NCBI GenBank assembly: GCA_902500695.1
Contig: CABVRQ010000052.1
Location: forward strand, 1-5,858
Length of the DNA stretch: 5,858 nucleotides
From: an uncultured Nitrospira sp.
GTDB taxonomy: Bacteria; Nitrospirota; Nitrospiria; Nitrospirales; UBA8639
Reading direction: 5' to 3'
Part shown: positions 1 through 5,387 of the stretch, piece by piece
How positions within the stretch are numbered: the first letter of the stretch is position 1
How the letters are laid out: each line of letters opens with the position of its first letter
The notes under the pieces: model-generated
What the model was told of the DNA's origin: nothing
The model's input: the letters and a program-made list of their open reading frames with translations, nothing else
Database searches by the model: none
Translations under genes and position numbers: made by a program

Positions 1-825
1 GATACCTGGCGATTCCGCACCTTTATTACCGAACCGGTTATTCGGGACGAGGTCAAACTCGACGAGCAGAATAAAAAATTTTTATTCTGGGGCGCGTATG
101 TGGAAAACCTACAGATATCCTGGATGAATATGGAGGCTTATTATTACGGGTTAAACGACCAACGACAACAAAATAAGAACCTTCATCGTACGTATGGAAC
201 CTATGGATTTCGCTTATATAAAAATCCTGCCGTTAGTGAATTCGATTATGAATTGGAGGGGGCCGTTCAAGTCGGACAATTAGGGCAGGTCGATCATTTT
301 GCCTATAATCCCACTGTTCAAGTCGGGTATACGTTTAATGTGCCCTGGACTCCGCAATTTTTAGTGCAATATGTCTATGCCAGCGGGACTCGCACCCCCG
401 GAGGAAGCCAGAGTGGAACCTTTGATCCCCTGTTTGGAGCCCGACGATGGGATTTGATGGCTACGGGAATTTTCGGTCCATTTCTCCGGTCCAACATCAG
501 TTCTCCCGGTTGGAGGTTGGTTGCCAACCCTGCCAAAAATGTGACGATGCAAATCAAACAGCGGTTCTGGTACCTGGCTCAAGGCACTGCTGTGAATGGG
601 GGGATCCTTTTAGAAGATTCCACAGGGGGGGCAGGAAATTATTTAGGGCATGATCTTGATATACGGGTGTCATGGAAGATCAGTGAAAATTTGGATTTTG
701 ATGCCGGGTACGATCATTGGTTCAAGGGATCCTATTTCGATCGGCTTCCGGCTTCGGCGAATCTGCCTCAAGGCGGGAACAAAGATACGGATTATTTTTA
801 TCTTTCCATGCGCATCAGATTGTGA
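1..825 (+). CDS. Alginate-export family outer-membrane beta-barrel porin (5' partial)
   Basis: The frame is open from the first base of the window, so the N-terminus (signal peptide and first strands) lies off the left edge; 274 residues and the TGA stop are visible. A GTG at position 100 is internal, not the start, because the 33 codons before it are also coding and in family style. The protein has the look of a beta-barrel: alternating hydrophobic and polar strands, many Tyr/Trp/Phe, Gly/Asn-rich loops and no long hydrophobic helix. Family-like motifs are FDPLFGARRW (visible residues 141-150) and RSNISSPG (163-170), which I associate with the alginate-export domain (Pfam Alginate_exp). It ends in a strand closing with Leu rather than the common terminal Phe. 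Members sit in the outer membrane; the substrate cannot be read from sequence and need not be alginate. modA follows 80 bases later on the same strand with no clear terminator between. Family assignment is fairly sure, substrate unknown. Confidence 0.82.
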   Translation, partial: DTWRFRTFITEPVIRDEVKLDEQNKKFLFWGAYVENLQISWMNMEAYYYGLNDQRQQNKNLHRTYGTYGFRLYKNPAVSEFDYELEGAVQVGQLGQVDHFAYNPTVQVGYTFNVPWTPQFLVQYVYASGTRTPGGSQSGTFDPLFGARRWDLMATGIFGPFLRSNISSPGWRLVANPAKNVTMQIKQRFWYLAQGTAVNGGILLEDSTGGAGNYLGHDLDIRVSWKISENLDFDAGYDHWFKGSYFDRLPASANLPQGGNKDTDYFYLSMRIRL

Positions 826-898
826 AAAGGTTCCAAGTCATTAATCAGGGTCAACCTGTTCTTTAGACTGAGCCACCTGGCGACATCTATTGAATTGC

Positions 899-904
899 GA
901 GGTG
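899..904 (+). promoter_or_regulatory. Ribosome binding site of modA
   Basis: GAGGTG lies just upstream of two consecutive ATG codons at 906 and 909. It is 1 base from the first and 4 bases from the second, so the second ATG is the better-spaced start. The choice changes the signal peptide by one Met and not the mature protein. Confidence 0.5.
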
Positions 905-905
905 T

Positions 906-1670
906 ATGATGTTTCTCCGGGTCCATGCTTTAGCCCTCATGTTCTTTTTTAATGTATGTGTAACGACCGCCACCGCCGAGGAAGTCCGAGTGGCCGTTGC
1001 CGCAAATTTTTTGGCTACTCTTAACGAAATTATCACGAATTTTCAGACAGACACGGGTCACACGATACTGGTCAGTTCCGGATCGAGCGGAAAACTTTAT
1101 GCACAAATCAAAAACGGTGCACCGTTCGATGTCCTGTTTTCAGCAGATGCCGAGCGCCCGCAATTGTTGGAAAAAGAAGGGTTGGCAGTTAAGGGAAGCC
1201 GGTTTGTTTATTCTGTGGGGCGTCTGACTTTATGGAGTTCAGATTCGAACGTGGTTCAAGGGGAGGCGCAACACCTTCTATCAGATGGCCACTTCAATCA
1301 TCTGGCCATTGCCAATCCGAAGACTGCGCCCTATGGCAGGGCTGCGGAACAAACACTCAAGAAGATGGGCCTCTGGGAATCCCTCAAGGATCGGATCGTT
1401 CAGGGGGAAAACATCGGGCAGGCTTTTCAATTCGTGTTTTCCAAGAACGCCCAACTTGGTTTCGTGGCCCTTTCCCAAGTATTGGATCCCAAAATCAACG
1501 GAGGTGGCAGCCGGTGGGATGTACCACCTTCATTTCACGATTCACTCGAACAAGAAGCGGTCCTGTTAGTGACTGGACAGAATCATGCAGGCGCCAGAGC
1601 ATTTTTGGATTTTGTCAAAGGTGATAAGAGCAAGGCTATCATTGAACGATTTGGCTATGCGCTGCCATAA
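906..1670 (+). CDS. modA: Periplasmic molybdate-binding protein ModA
   Basis: Solute-binding protein of the molybdate/tungstate ABC importer, 254 aa, about the usual length (E. coli ModA is 257). Residues 1-24 form a signal peptide (a hydrophobic core rich in Leu, Phe and Val, then TATA before EE), giving a periplasmic mature protein from about Glu25. Family segments follow in order: VAVAANF (29-35), SSGSSGK (57-63), FDVLFSAD (74-81), NPKTAPYGRAA (137-147), GENIGQAF (167-174) and LGFVALSQV. By alignment to E. coli ModA from memory, Asn34 replaces ligand Ser12, Tyr143 replaces Ala125, Ile170 replaces Val152, and the ligand Tyr170 position is Ala/Leu. This resembles the set described for Azotobacter ModA2. 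It is first in modABC, 67 bases before modB. The real start may be 909. Tungstate preference cannot be excluded. No ModE-type palindrome or molybdenum-cofactor riboswitch is seen in the 80 bases upstream. Confidence 0.95.
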   Translation: MMFLRVHALALMFFFNVCVTTATAEEVRVAVAANFLATLNEIITNFQTDTGHTILVSSGSSGKLYAQIKNGAPFDVLFSADAERPQLLEKEGLAVKGSRFVYSVGRLTLWSSDSNVVQGEAQHLLSDGHFNHLAIANPKTAPYGRAAEQTLKKMGLWESLKDRIVQGENIGQAFQFVFSKNAQLGFVALSQVLDPKINGGGSRWDVPPSFHDSLEQEAVLLVTGQNHAGARAFLDFVKGDKSKAIIERFGYALP

Positions 1671-1737
1671 TCAACCACATATCGACCGATGAAAAAGGAA
1701 CTTCCATTCCAAAGATGATAATGCTACATAGGGAGCC

Positions 1738-2421
1738 ATGACATTATCCGAGGTAGATTTAGGACCTCTCTGGCTGACCTTGCACCTGGCCGGAGTGACG
1801 GTGATCGTGCTTCTGATCATTGGAACTCCGCTTGCCTGGTGGCTTGCACATACCCGATCCCGAGCCCGGACGGTTGTTGAAGCCATTGTCGCCATGCCTC
1901 TCGTATTGCCGCCCACCGTGCTCGGATTTTATTTACTGGTCTTATTGGGCCCTCATGGTTGGATCGGGAGCGCCTCGCAGGCGGTAACCGGATCAGCGCT
2001 TTCATTCACGTTTACCGGACTTGTCATTGCTTCCGCGCTCTATTCGCTTCCGTTCGTCGTTCAACCCTTGCATGGTGCCTTTGAGTCAATCGGGAGAAAG
2101 CCGTTAGAGGCGGCCTGGTCGCTCAGGGCTTCCAAGCTCGACACATTTCTGACTATTGCTTCCCCCATGGCCTCTCGCGGATATCTCACGGCTATTGTCC
2201 TTGGGTTCGCACATACCCTTGGCGAATTTGGTGTGGTCTTAATGGTGGGAGGGAATATTCCAGGGAGAACGAAGGTACTCTCTATTGCCATATACGATCA
2301 TGTGGAGGTCTTGGAATATACCCAGGCCCATGTGCTGTCGGCAGGGCTTCTCGTGTTTTCATTTCTGGTCCTTCTTATGGTCTATACGGTAAACCGCCGC
2401 TTGCCTATCCACGTCTCATGA
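1738..2421 (+). CDS. modB: Molybdate ABC transporter permease ModB
   Basis: Inner-membrane permease of the molybdate importer, 227 aa, close to the family length (E. coli 229). It probably works as a homodimer that docks ModA outside and ModC inside. Hydrophobic segments lie near residues 12-36, 48-72, 88-110, 148-172 and 197-217, giving about five membrane helices. Diagnostic motifs are MPLVLPPTVLGFYLL (53-67), the cytoplasmic EAA coupling loop starting at Glu124, and HTLGEFGVVLMVGGNIPG (159-176), which is highly typical of ModB. In the EAA loop the usual Gly (EAAxxLGA) is Arg130, encoded AGG, one base away from a Gly codon. The ATG at 1738 is the first possible start because an in-frame TAG sits at 1729-1731. 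The nearest Shine-Dalgarno-like stretch, GGGAG at 1731-1735, is only 2 bases from the ATG, so initiation may be weak or coupled to modA. The 3' end overlaps modC. Confidence 0.95.
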   Translation: MTLSEVDLGPLWLTLHLAGVTVIVLLIIGTPLAWWLAHTRSRARTVVEAIVAMPLVLPPTVLGFYLLVLLGPHGWIGSASQAVTGSALSFTFTGLVIASALYSLPFVVQPLHGAFESIGRKPLEAAWSLRASKLDTFLTIASPMASRGYLTAIVLGFAHTLGEFGVVLMVGGNIPGRTKVLSIAIYDHVEVLEYTQAHVLSAGLLVFSFLVLLMVYTVNRRLPIHVS

Positions 2422-3515
2422 GCGAGTTGATAGCCAGATTCGAGGTCGTCTTTCCATCATTCCATCTGCAGGTGAAAGCCAGCATACCTGCCGAAGGGAT
2501 CACGGTCGTATTCGGTCCTTCCGGATGCGGCAAGACGACGTTCTTACGCTGTCTCGCTGGATTGGAACGATCGCCGGATGGATTTCTCTCCTTGGGAGAA
2601 CAGGTTTGGCAGGATGAACCCAACAATATTTTTCTTCCACTCTCCCAACGTCCGGTTGGTTTCGTGTTTCAAGATCCCCGGTTGTTTCCACACTTAAGCG
2701 TTCGATCGAACCTTTTGTATGGATGGAAACGGATACCGGAATCGGAGCGTCGTATTTCACTCGATCAGGTCGTCGAGATCCTGGGTTTAGGCTCGTTGTT
2801 GGAACGCAGGCCAACTCATCTGTCTGGCGGAGAACAACAACGAGTGGCCATTGGCCGTGCTTTATTAACCAGCCCGCGCCTGCTCCTCATGGACGAACCG
2901 CTCAGCTCTCTTGATGTTCAACGAAAGCGGGAAATCATGACCTTTATCCAAAGGCTGGATAAGGAATTCAGGATTCCCATTCTTTACGTGAGTCATGCTC
3001 TGCATGAAGTGGTGCAACTCGCCAAAACCCTCATTCTGTTGAAGGACGGGAGCGTGGCCGCTATCGGACCCCTTGCTGAAGTCTTTTCTCAAGTAAGCAG
3101 TCGCCGTGTGATCCCGGACAGCCACATTGGTGCAGTCATTGACACTCGTGTGGCCGAACATGATTTTGAATTCGGGCTCACCACTCTCACTTTTTCTGGC
3201 GGACAGTTGTCGGTGCCTCATCAACATTACTCTATTGGAGAATCCTTGCGTGTGCAGATTTTGGCCAGGGATGTCAGCCTTGTCGCAAATCCACCTGTTT
3301 TTCAAACCAGTGTGTTGAATGTCTTAATGGCGACCGTCATGGAAATCGGACCCATTGAGCCTGGTCAACCTTTTGTCGATATCAAATTGGATATTGGTTG
3401 TCCCTTGCTGGCCACCATTACACGAAAATCGTTAGTCACCCTCAAGCTTCATCCCGGTCAGAAGGTCCACGCCCAAATCAAAGCCGTGGCTCTCACTCAC
3501 GATTACGTGGAATAA
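2418..3515 (+). CDS. modC: Molybdate ABC transporter ATP-binding protein ModC
   Basis: Cytoplasmic ATPase that drives ModB, 365 aa, slightly longer than E. coli ModC (352). All nucleotide-binding motifs are intact: Walker A GPSGCGKTT (33-41), Q-loop Gln85 in FVFQDPRLFP, signature LSGGEQQR (135-142), Walker B LLLMDEP (155-161), D-loop SSLD (163-166) and the H-loop histidine His193 in YVSHALHE. After about residue 235 comes the C-terminal regulatory region, ending in a Mop/TOBE-like oxyanion-binding segment (about 294-361, with NVLMATV and VHAQIKAVAL). In known ModC proteins this part folds as a small beta domain that can bind molybdate. The start codon overlaps the modB stop as ATGA with no Shine-Dalgarno of its own, so translation is probably coupled to modB. 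I see no convincing rho-independent terminator in the bases after the TAA. Confidence 0.96.
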   Translation: MSELIARFEVVFPSFHLQVKASIPAEGITVVFGPSGCGKTTFLRCLAGLERSPDGFLSLGEQVWQDEPNNIFLPLSQRPVGFVFQDPRLFPHLSVRSNLLYGWKRIPESERRISLDQVVEILGLGSLLERRPTHLSGGEQQRVAIGRALLTSPRLLLMDEPLSSLDVQRKREIMTFIQRLDKEFRIPILYVSHALHEVVQLAKTLILLKDGSVAAIGPLAEVFSQVSSRRVIPDSHIGAVIDTRVAEHDFEFGLTTLTFSGGQLSVPHQHYSIGESLRVQILARDVSLVANPPVFQTSVLNVLMATVMEIGPIEPGQPFVDIKLDIGCPLLATITRKSLVTLKLHPGQKVHAQIKAVALTHDYVE

Positions 3516-3848
3516 CGGTGCAATTCTGGAAATAACCACTTTTGGGGATACGGCAGTAGGGTGGGTTTGAAGCCTTCTTTATTGGTCAGCAGAACCAGGT
3601 CATGACGACCTATCTTAGCTTTATTGGGTGGCATGGCAAAGAGAGGAGCACGTTCCGGAAACGTCACCAGGACGTCTCCGGCGATGGCCACCAACATTGC
3701 CATAGTCAACAAACTGAAGTGACCCTTGATGCCCAAAGGCTCAGATCGGGTTCACGTTTGGGTGCACAGAATATAACCTGGGATCCAGGAGAGTCTGTTC
3801 AGCCAGGCCCAAAAAGAAGAGGTGTGGACCCGTGTCGGCCAGGAAATA
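3516..3848. other. Intergenic region between convergent modC and CBS gene; no convincing gene
   Basis: This 333-base stretch separates the 3' ends of modC (+) and the CBS gene (-). A minus-strand frame from a TTG at 3736 to a TAA at 3503-3505 would encode 77 aa with a hydrophobic N-terminus (MAMLVAIAGDVLV, then PERAPLFAMPPNKAKI). It lacks a Shine-Dalgarno, has an in-frame TGA shortly upstream and runs into the 3' end of modC antisense. It may be chance or a decayed membrane-protein gene. In another minus-strand frame just upstream (roughly 3735-3840) the reading is also hydrophobic (TGPHLFFLGLAEQTLLDP), which fits a degraded gene but does not prove one. Confidence 0.4.
3777..3789 (-). terminator. 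Weak hairpin downstream of the CBS gene, possible terminator
   Basis: Inverted repeat CCTGG-GAT-CCAGG, 5-bp stem with a 3-base loop. Read on the minus strand it is followed by TTATATT, so it could end the CBS transcript about 60 bases past its stop codon. The stem is short and the U-tract is imperfect; it is a guess rather than a clear rho-independent terminator. Confidence 0.22.
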
Positions 3849-4232
3849 TTAGAATTCATCGATGGCCACAGGGTGCAGGAGGTCGCGAACCGACACAATC
3901 CCGACAATGTCATCCCGGTGGGTGACAGCCAGGTGACGAGTGCCGGATCGGTCCATCAAGTCCGCCGCTTCAAAAATCGGTGCGTCTTGATCAATGCTGA
4001 TCACGGGGGCAGTCATAATGGTCTCGACTTCGGTTTGGTCGGGCGACCGGCGGGTGGAGACCACTTTGCGGACAATGTCGGCTTCAGTCACGATTCCCAC
4101 AATATGTCCCTGTTGTTTGACAAACACGCAACCGATGCGACGAATTCGCATCAAGGTGGCTGCTAGAGATACGAGATCCCCGCAATTCACTGAGGCGAGA
4201 TCCTGTTTCATAAGTTCTTCCACTCGAATCAT
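3849..4232 (-). CDS. Two-CBS-domain protein
   Basis: A 127-aa soluble protein made almost only of a CBS pair (Bateman module). CBS1 spans about residues 7-60 and ends in GIVTEADIVRKVV (46-58). CBS2 spans about 72-122, starting at IMTAPVISI and ending in GIVSVRDLL (111-119). Both copies keep the G-h-h-T/S-x-x-D signature (GIVTEAD, GIVSVRD), which in this family contacts the ribose or phosphate of adenine nucleotides such as AMP, ATP or SAM. Stand-alone CBS pairs are cytoplasmic sensors or modulators of other proteins; the ligand and partner cannot be read here. The ATG at 4230-4232 is well supported by AAAGGAG seven bases upstream on the minus strand. A 51-codon candidate gene lies 72 bases upstream on the same strand and may share the transcript. 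It converges on modC, so a direct role in molybdate transport is not implied. Family call sure, role unknown. Confidence 0.92.
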   Translation of the reverse strand: MIRVEELMKQDLASVNCGDLVSLAATLMRIRRIGCVFVKQQGHIVGIVTEADIVRKVVSTRRSPDQTEVETIMTAPVISIDQDAPIFEAADLMDRSGTRHLAVTHRDDIVGIVSVRDLLHPVAIDEF

Positions 4233-4239
4233 AGGTGTG

Positions 4240-4246
4240 CTCCTTT
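4240..4246 (-). promoter_or_regulatory. Ribosome binding site of the CBS gene
   Basis: On the minus strand this reads AAAGGAG, a near-perfect Shine-Dalgarno seven bases before the ATG at 4230-4232. It fixes the start of the CBS protein against longer frames that read further upstream. Confidence 0.8.
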
Positions 4247-4304
4247 CGGTATTGAATGATAGATTGAGAGTTCTGAATCTTCTTGTCTCGTTTGGGGTCG
4301 GTGT

Positions 4305-4460
4305 TTAAGCCACCAGCGAAAATTTTCCTTTCGGGCCTTTCCCATGCAAAATTGGATAGCAGTGGCGTGGGCGTGGGGAGAGATGGAGAAGGGTGCGAAT
4401 GCCGTACATGAGTGGCTGAAGGAGTATGAGTACTCCCACTGTCATGACCATGAATTTCAT
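4305..4460 (-). CDS. Small single-pass membrane protein candidate, 51 aa
   Basis: I do not recognise this protein. It starts at an ATG (4458-4460) and stops at TAA (4305-4307). An AGGAG at 4468-4472 on the minus strand sits seven bases upstream, an arrangement very like the CBS gene next door. The protein begins MKFMVMTVGVLILLQPLMYG, a hydrophobic stretch at about residues 3-21 long enough for one membrane helix. It is followed by a Pro/His/Arg/Lys-rich tail (PRPRHCY at 29-35, then HGKGPKGKF at 39-47). The basic tail predicts a cytoplasmic C-terminus. No signal-peptidase site is obvious, although an uncleaved signal is possible. It lies 72 bases upstream of the CBS gene on the same strand and could be co-transcribed. 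Support is start context, hydrophobic pattern and neighbourhood only; a chance ORF remains possible. Confidence 0.5.
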   Translation of the reverse strand: MKFMVMTVGVLILLQPLMYGIRTLLHLSPRPRHCYPILHGKGPKGKFSLVA

Positions 4461-4467
4461 TGTGTGT

Positions 4468-4472
4468 CTCCT
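4468..4472 (-). promoter_or_regulatory. Ribosome binding site of the 51-aa small gene
   Basis: On the minus strand this is AGGAG followed by a seven-base spacer (ACACACA) and ATG. It is the best-placed Shine-Dalgarno in the otherwise gene-poor interval and is the main reason for calling the small gene. Confidence 0.5.
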
Positions 4473-4925
4473 GACGGATTTGTTGTGTCATCGTTGCTCA
4501 ATGCTCTCAGTATCATGACAGGGTGGTGTTACCATGGAGTTTCTGAATCGTTAGCAGTCCGTAACATTTGATGGAGTCTTGGTGAGCCGGTGCAATTGAA
4601 GACCATAAATTCATGGGAGCGAACCCGTCGACCGTCGGGCCGGGTAATTCGGTGAAAAAATAGGGTATGTTCTTCGTGTGAAGACGTCGGGTATGACCTT
4701 CATCGAATGTTCCGCTGATTTGTGTTTATGGTTTCTTGACGTGAAGGTGGTTTCGTCTTTTATGACAAGCCGATTCAGGGGTTGAATTTTTTGTGCCTGT
4801 CCGCTTGCAACGAGGTAAATGGTTCCTGTGGCTTGACTTAAACGAATTGTTCGGAACATTGAAGTCCGATAGTGCTCTCCACTGTTTGGAGAACGAAGCC
4901 GACTGTTGGGGGAATTCTGGGTTGC

Positions 4926-4941
4926 CAGGCAAGCATGCCTG
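4926..4941. repeat. Short inverted repeat (6-bp stem)
   Basis: CAGGCA-AGCA-TGCCTG forms a 6-bp stem with a 4-base loop. It has no T-run on either side, so it is not a terminator. It overlaps the start of the doubtful 40-aa plus-strand frame at 4935. Role unknown, possibly chance. Confidence 0.25.
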
Positions 4942-5174
4942 AAGAGGAAGTCCTCCGGGATTTACTCTTACTCATCTCCGGGGACATCAATGTATGTTTG
5001 GCTTACGTTGCGGAACGGGAACGTGGAACATCACTGTCCGGAGCCGATTGTTCCTGATTCATGACATGTTCGACTTCCGGCAAATAGATGGGTCTTCCGC
5101 GCCGGAGAGGAGGACTTTCTGTCACCCAGTGTATAGTAAGTTGCGTGGTCGCGATCCATCCTCCGTGTGGGCGT

Positions 5175-5198
5175 AACGACTTCAATGCCGGAGTCGTT
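5175..5198. repeat. Inverted repeat (9-bp stem, 6-base loop) downstream of the psiE-like gene
   Basis: Arms AACGACTTC (5175-5183) and GGAGTCGTT (5190-5198) pair over nine positions with one G-T wobble around the loop AATGCC. It is the strongest hairpin I found in the gene-poor region. It lies about 190 bases past the stop of the psiE-like gene. Neither strand has a proper T-tract: the plus strand continues CAGGTTTTGG and the minus strand TACGCCC. It could be a processing or structured-RNA element, a weak terminator, or chance. Confidence 0.35.
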
Positions 5199-5387
5199 CA
5201 GGTTTTGGCGTGGTCGTATTTTAATCATGTAGGCGCTTCTCACCTTCCCCGGCATCGTTCCGGTATTCGGTTTCATTTTTCATTTGTTTTGAAGAATATT
5301 TCAAGGGTAGGGCAGGCCTGGTTAGTGATGGCAGTCAAATATTCAATCCGCCGGGAAGGGGCTGGAATTCCTTTAGCTCCCTTGAGG

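Larger units (their letters stand above)
4461..5387. other. Gene-poor region of about 0.9 kb; only short doubtful ORFs
   Basis: No recognisable gene on either strand and no tRNA or rRNA features. Short open frames exist but lack a usable Shine-Dalgarno and family resemblance. On the minus strand these are 4611-4859 (82 aa, begins MFRTIRLSQATGTIYLV), 5003-5185 (60 aa, contains RRGRPIYLPEVEHV) and 5031-5276 (81 aa, the same stretch in another frame). On the plus strand, 4935-5057 (40 aa) begins MPEEEVLRDLLLLISGD. Parts of these look more protein-like than random, and the plausible reading moves between frames along the region. That would fit one or more decayed genes, but I cannot name an ancestor. 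Base composition is not visibly different from the neighbours. Confidence 0.45.

Noticed and set aside
100..825. GTG at 100 as the start of the porin gene
   Set aside because: The same frame is open and family-like from base 1, so the gene is truncated by the window edge and the GTG is an internal valine.
847..859. Inverted repeat CAGG-GTCAA-CCTG after the porin gene as a terminator
   Set aside because: The stem has only 4 bp and the following bases are not a T-run, so it does not support transcription ending before modA.
3822..4166. Plus-strand frame antisense to the CBS gene
   Set aside because: It is the complement of a well-supported two-CBS gene and has no domain resemblance or ribosome binding site.
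4233..4304. Sigma-70 promoter for the CBS gene (TATCAT-like -10)
   Set aside because: No -35 hexamer at acceptable spacing could be found, so I do not call it.
4084..4491. Minus-strand frame of 135 aa overlapping the CBS gene and the small gene
   Set aside because: It reads low-complexity His/Ser/Pro sequence, runs out of frame through a confidently called CBS gene, and its ATG lacks the Shine-Dalgarno spacing seen for the 51-aa frame.
4935..5057. 40-aa plus-strand frame starting MPEEEVLRD
   Set aside because: It looks helical and protein-like, but no ribosome binding site precedes the ATG, which lies inside a small hairpin, and I recognise no family.
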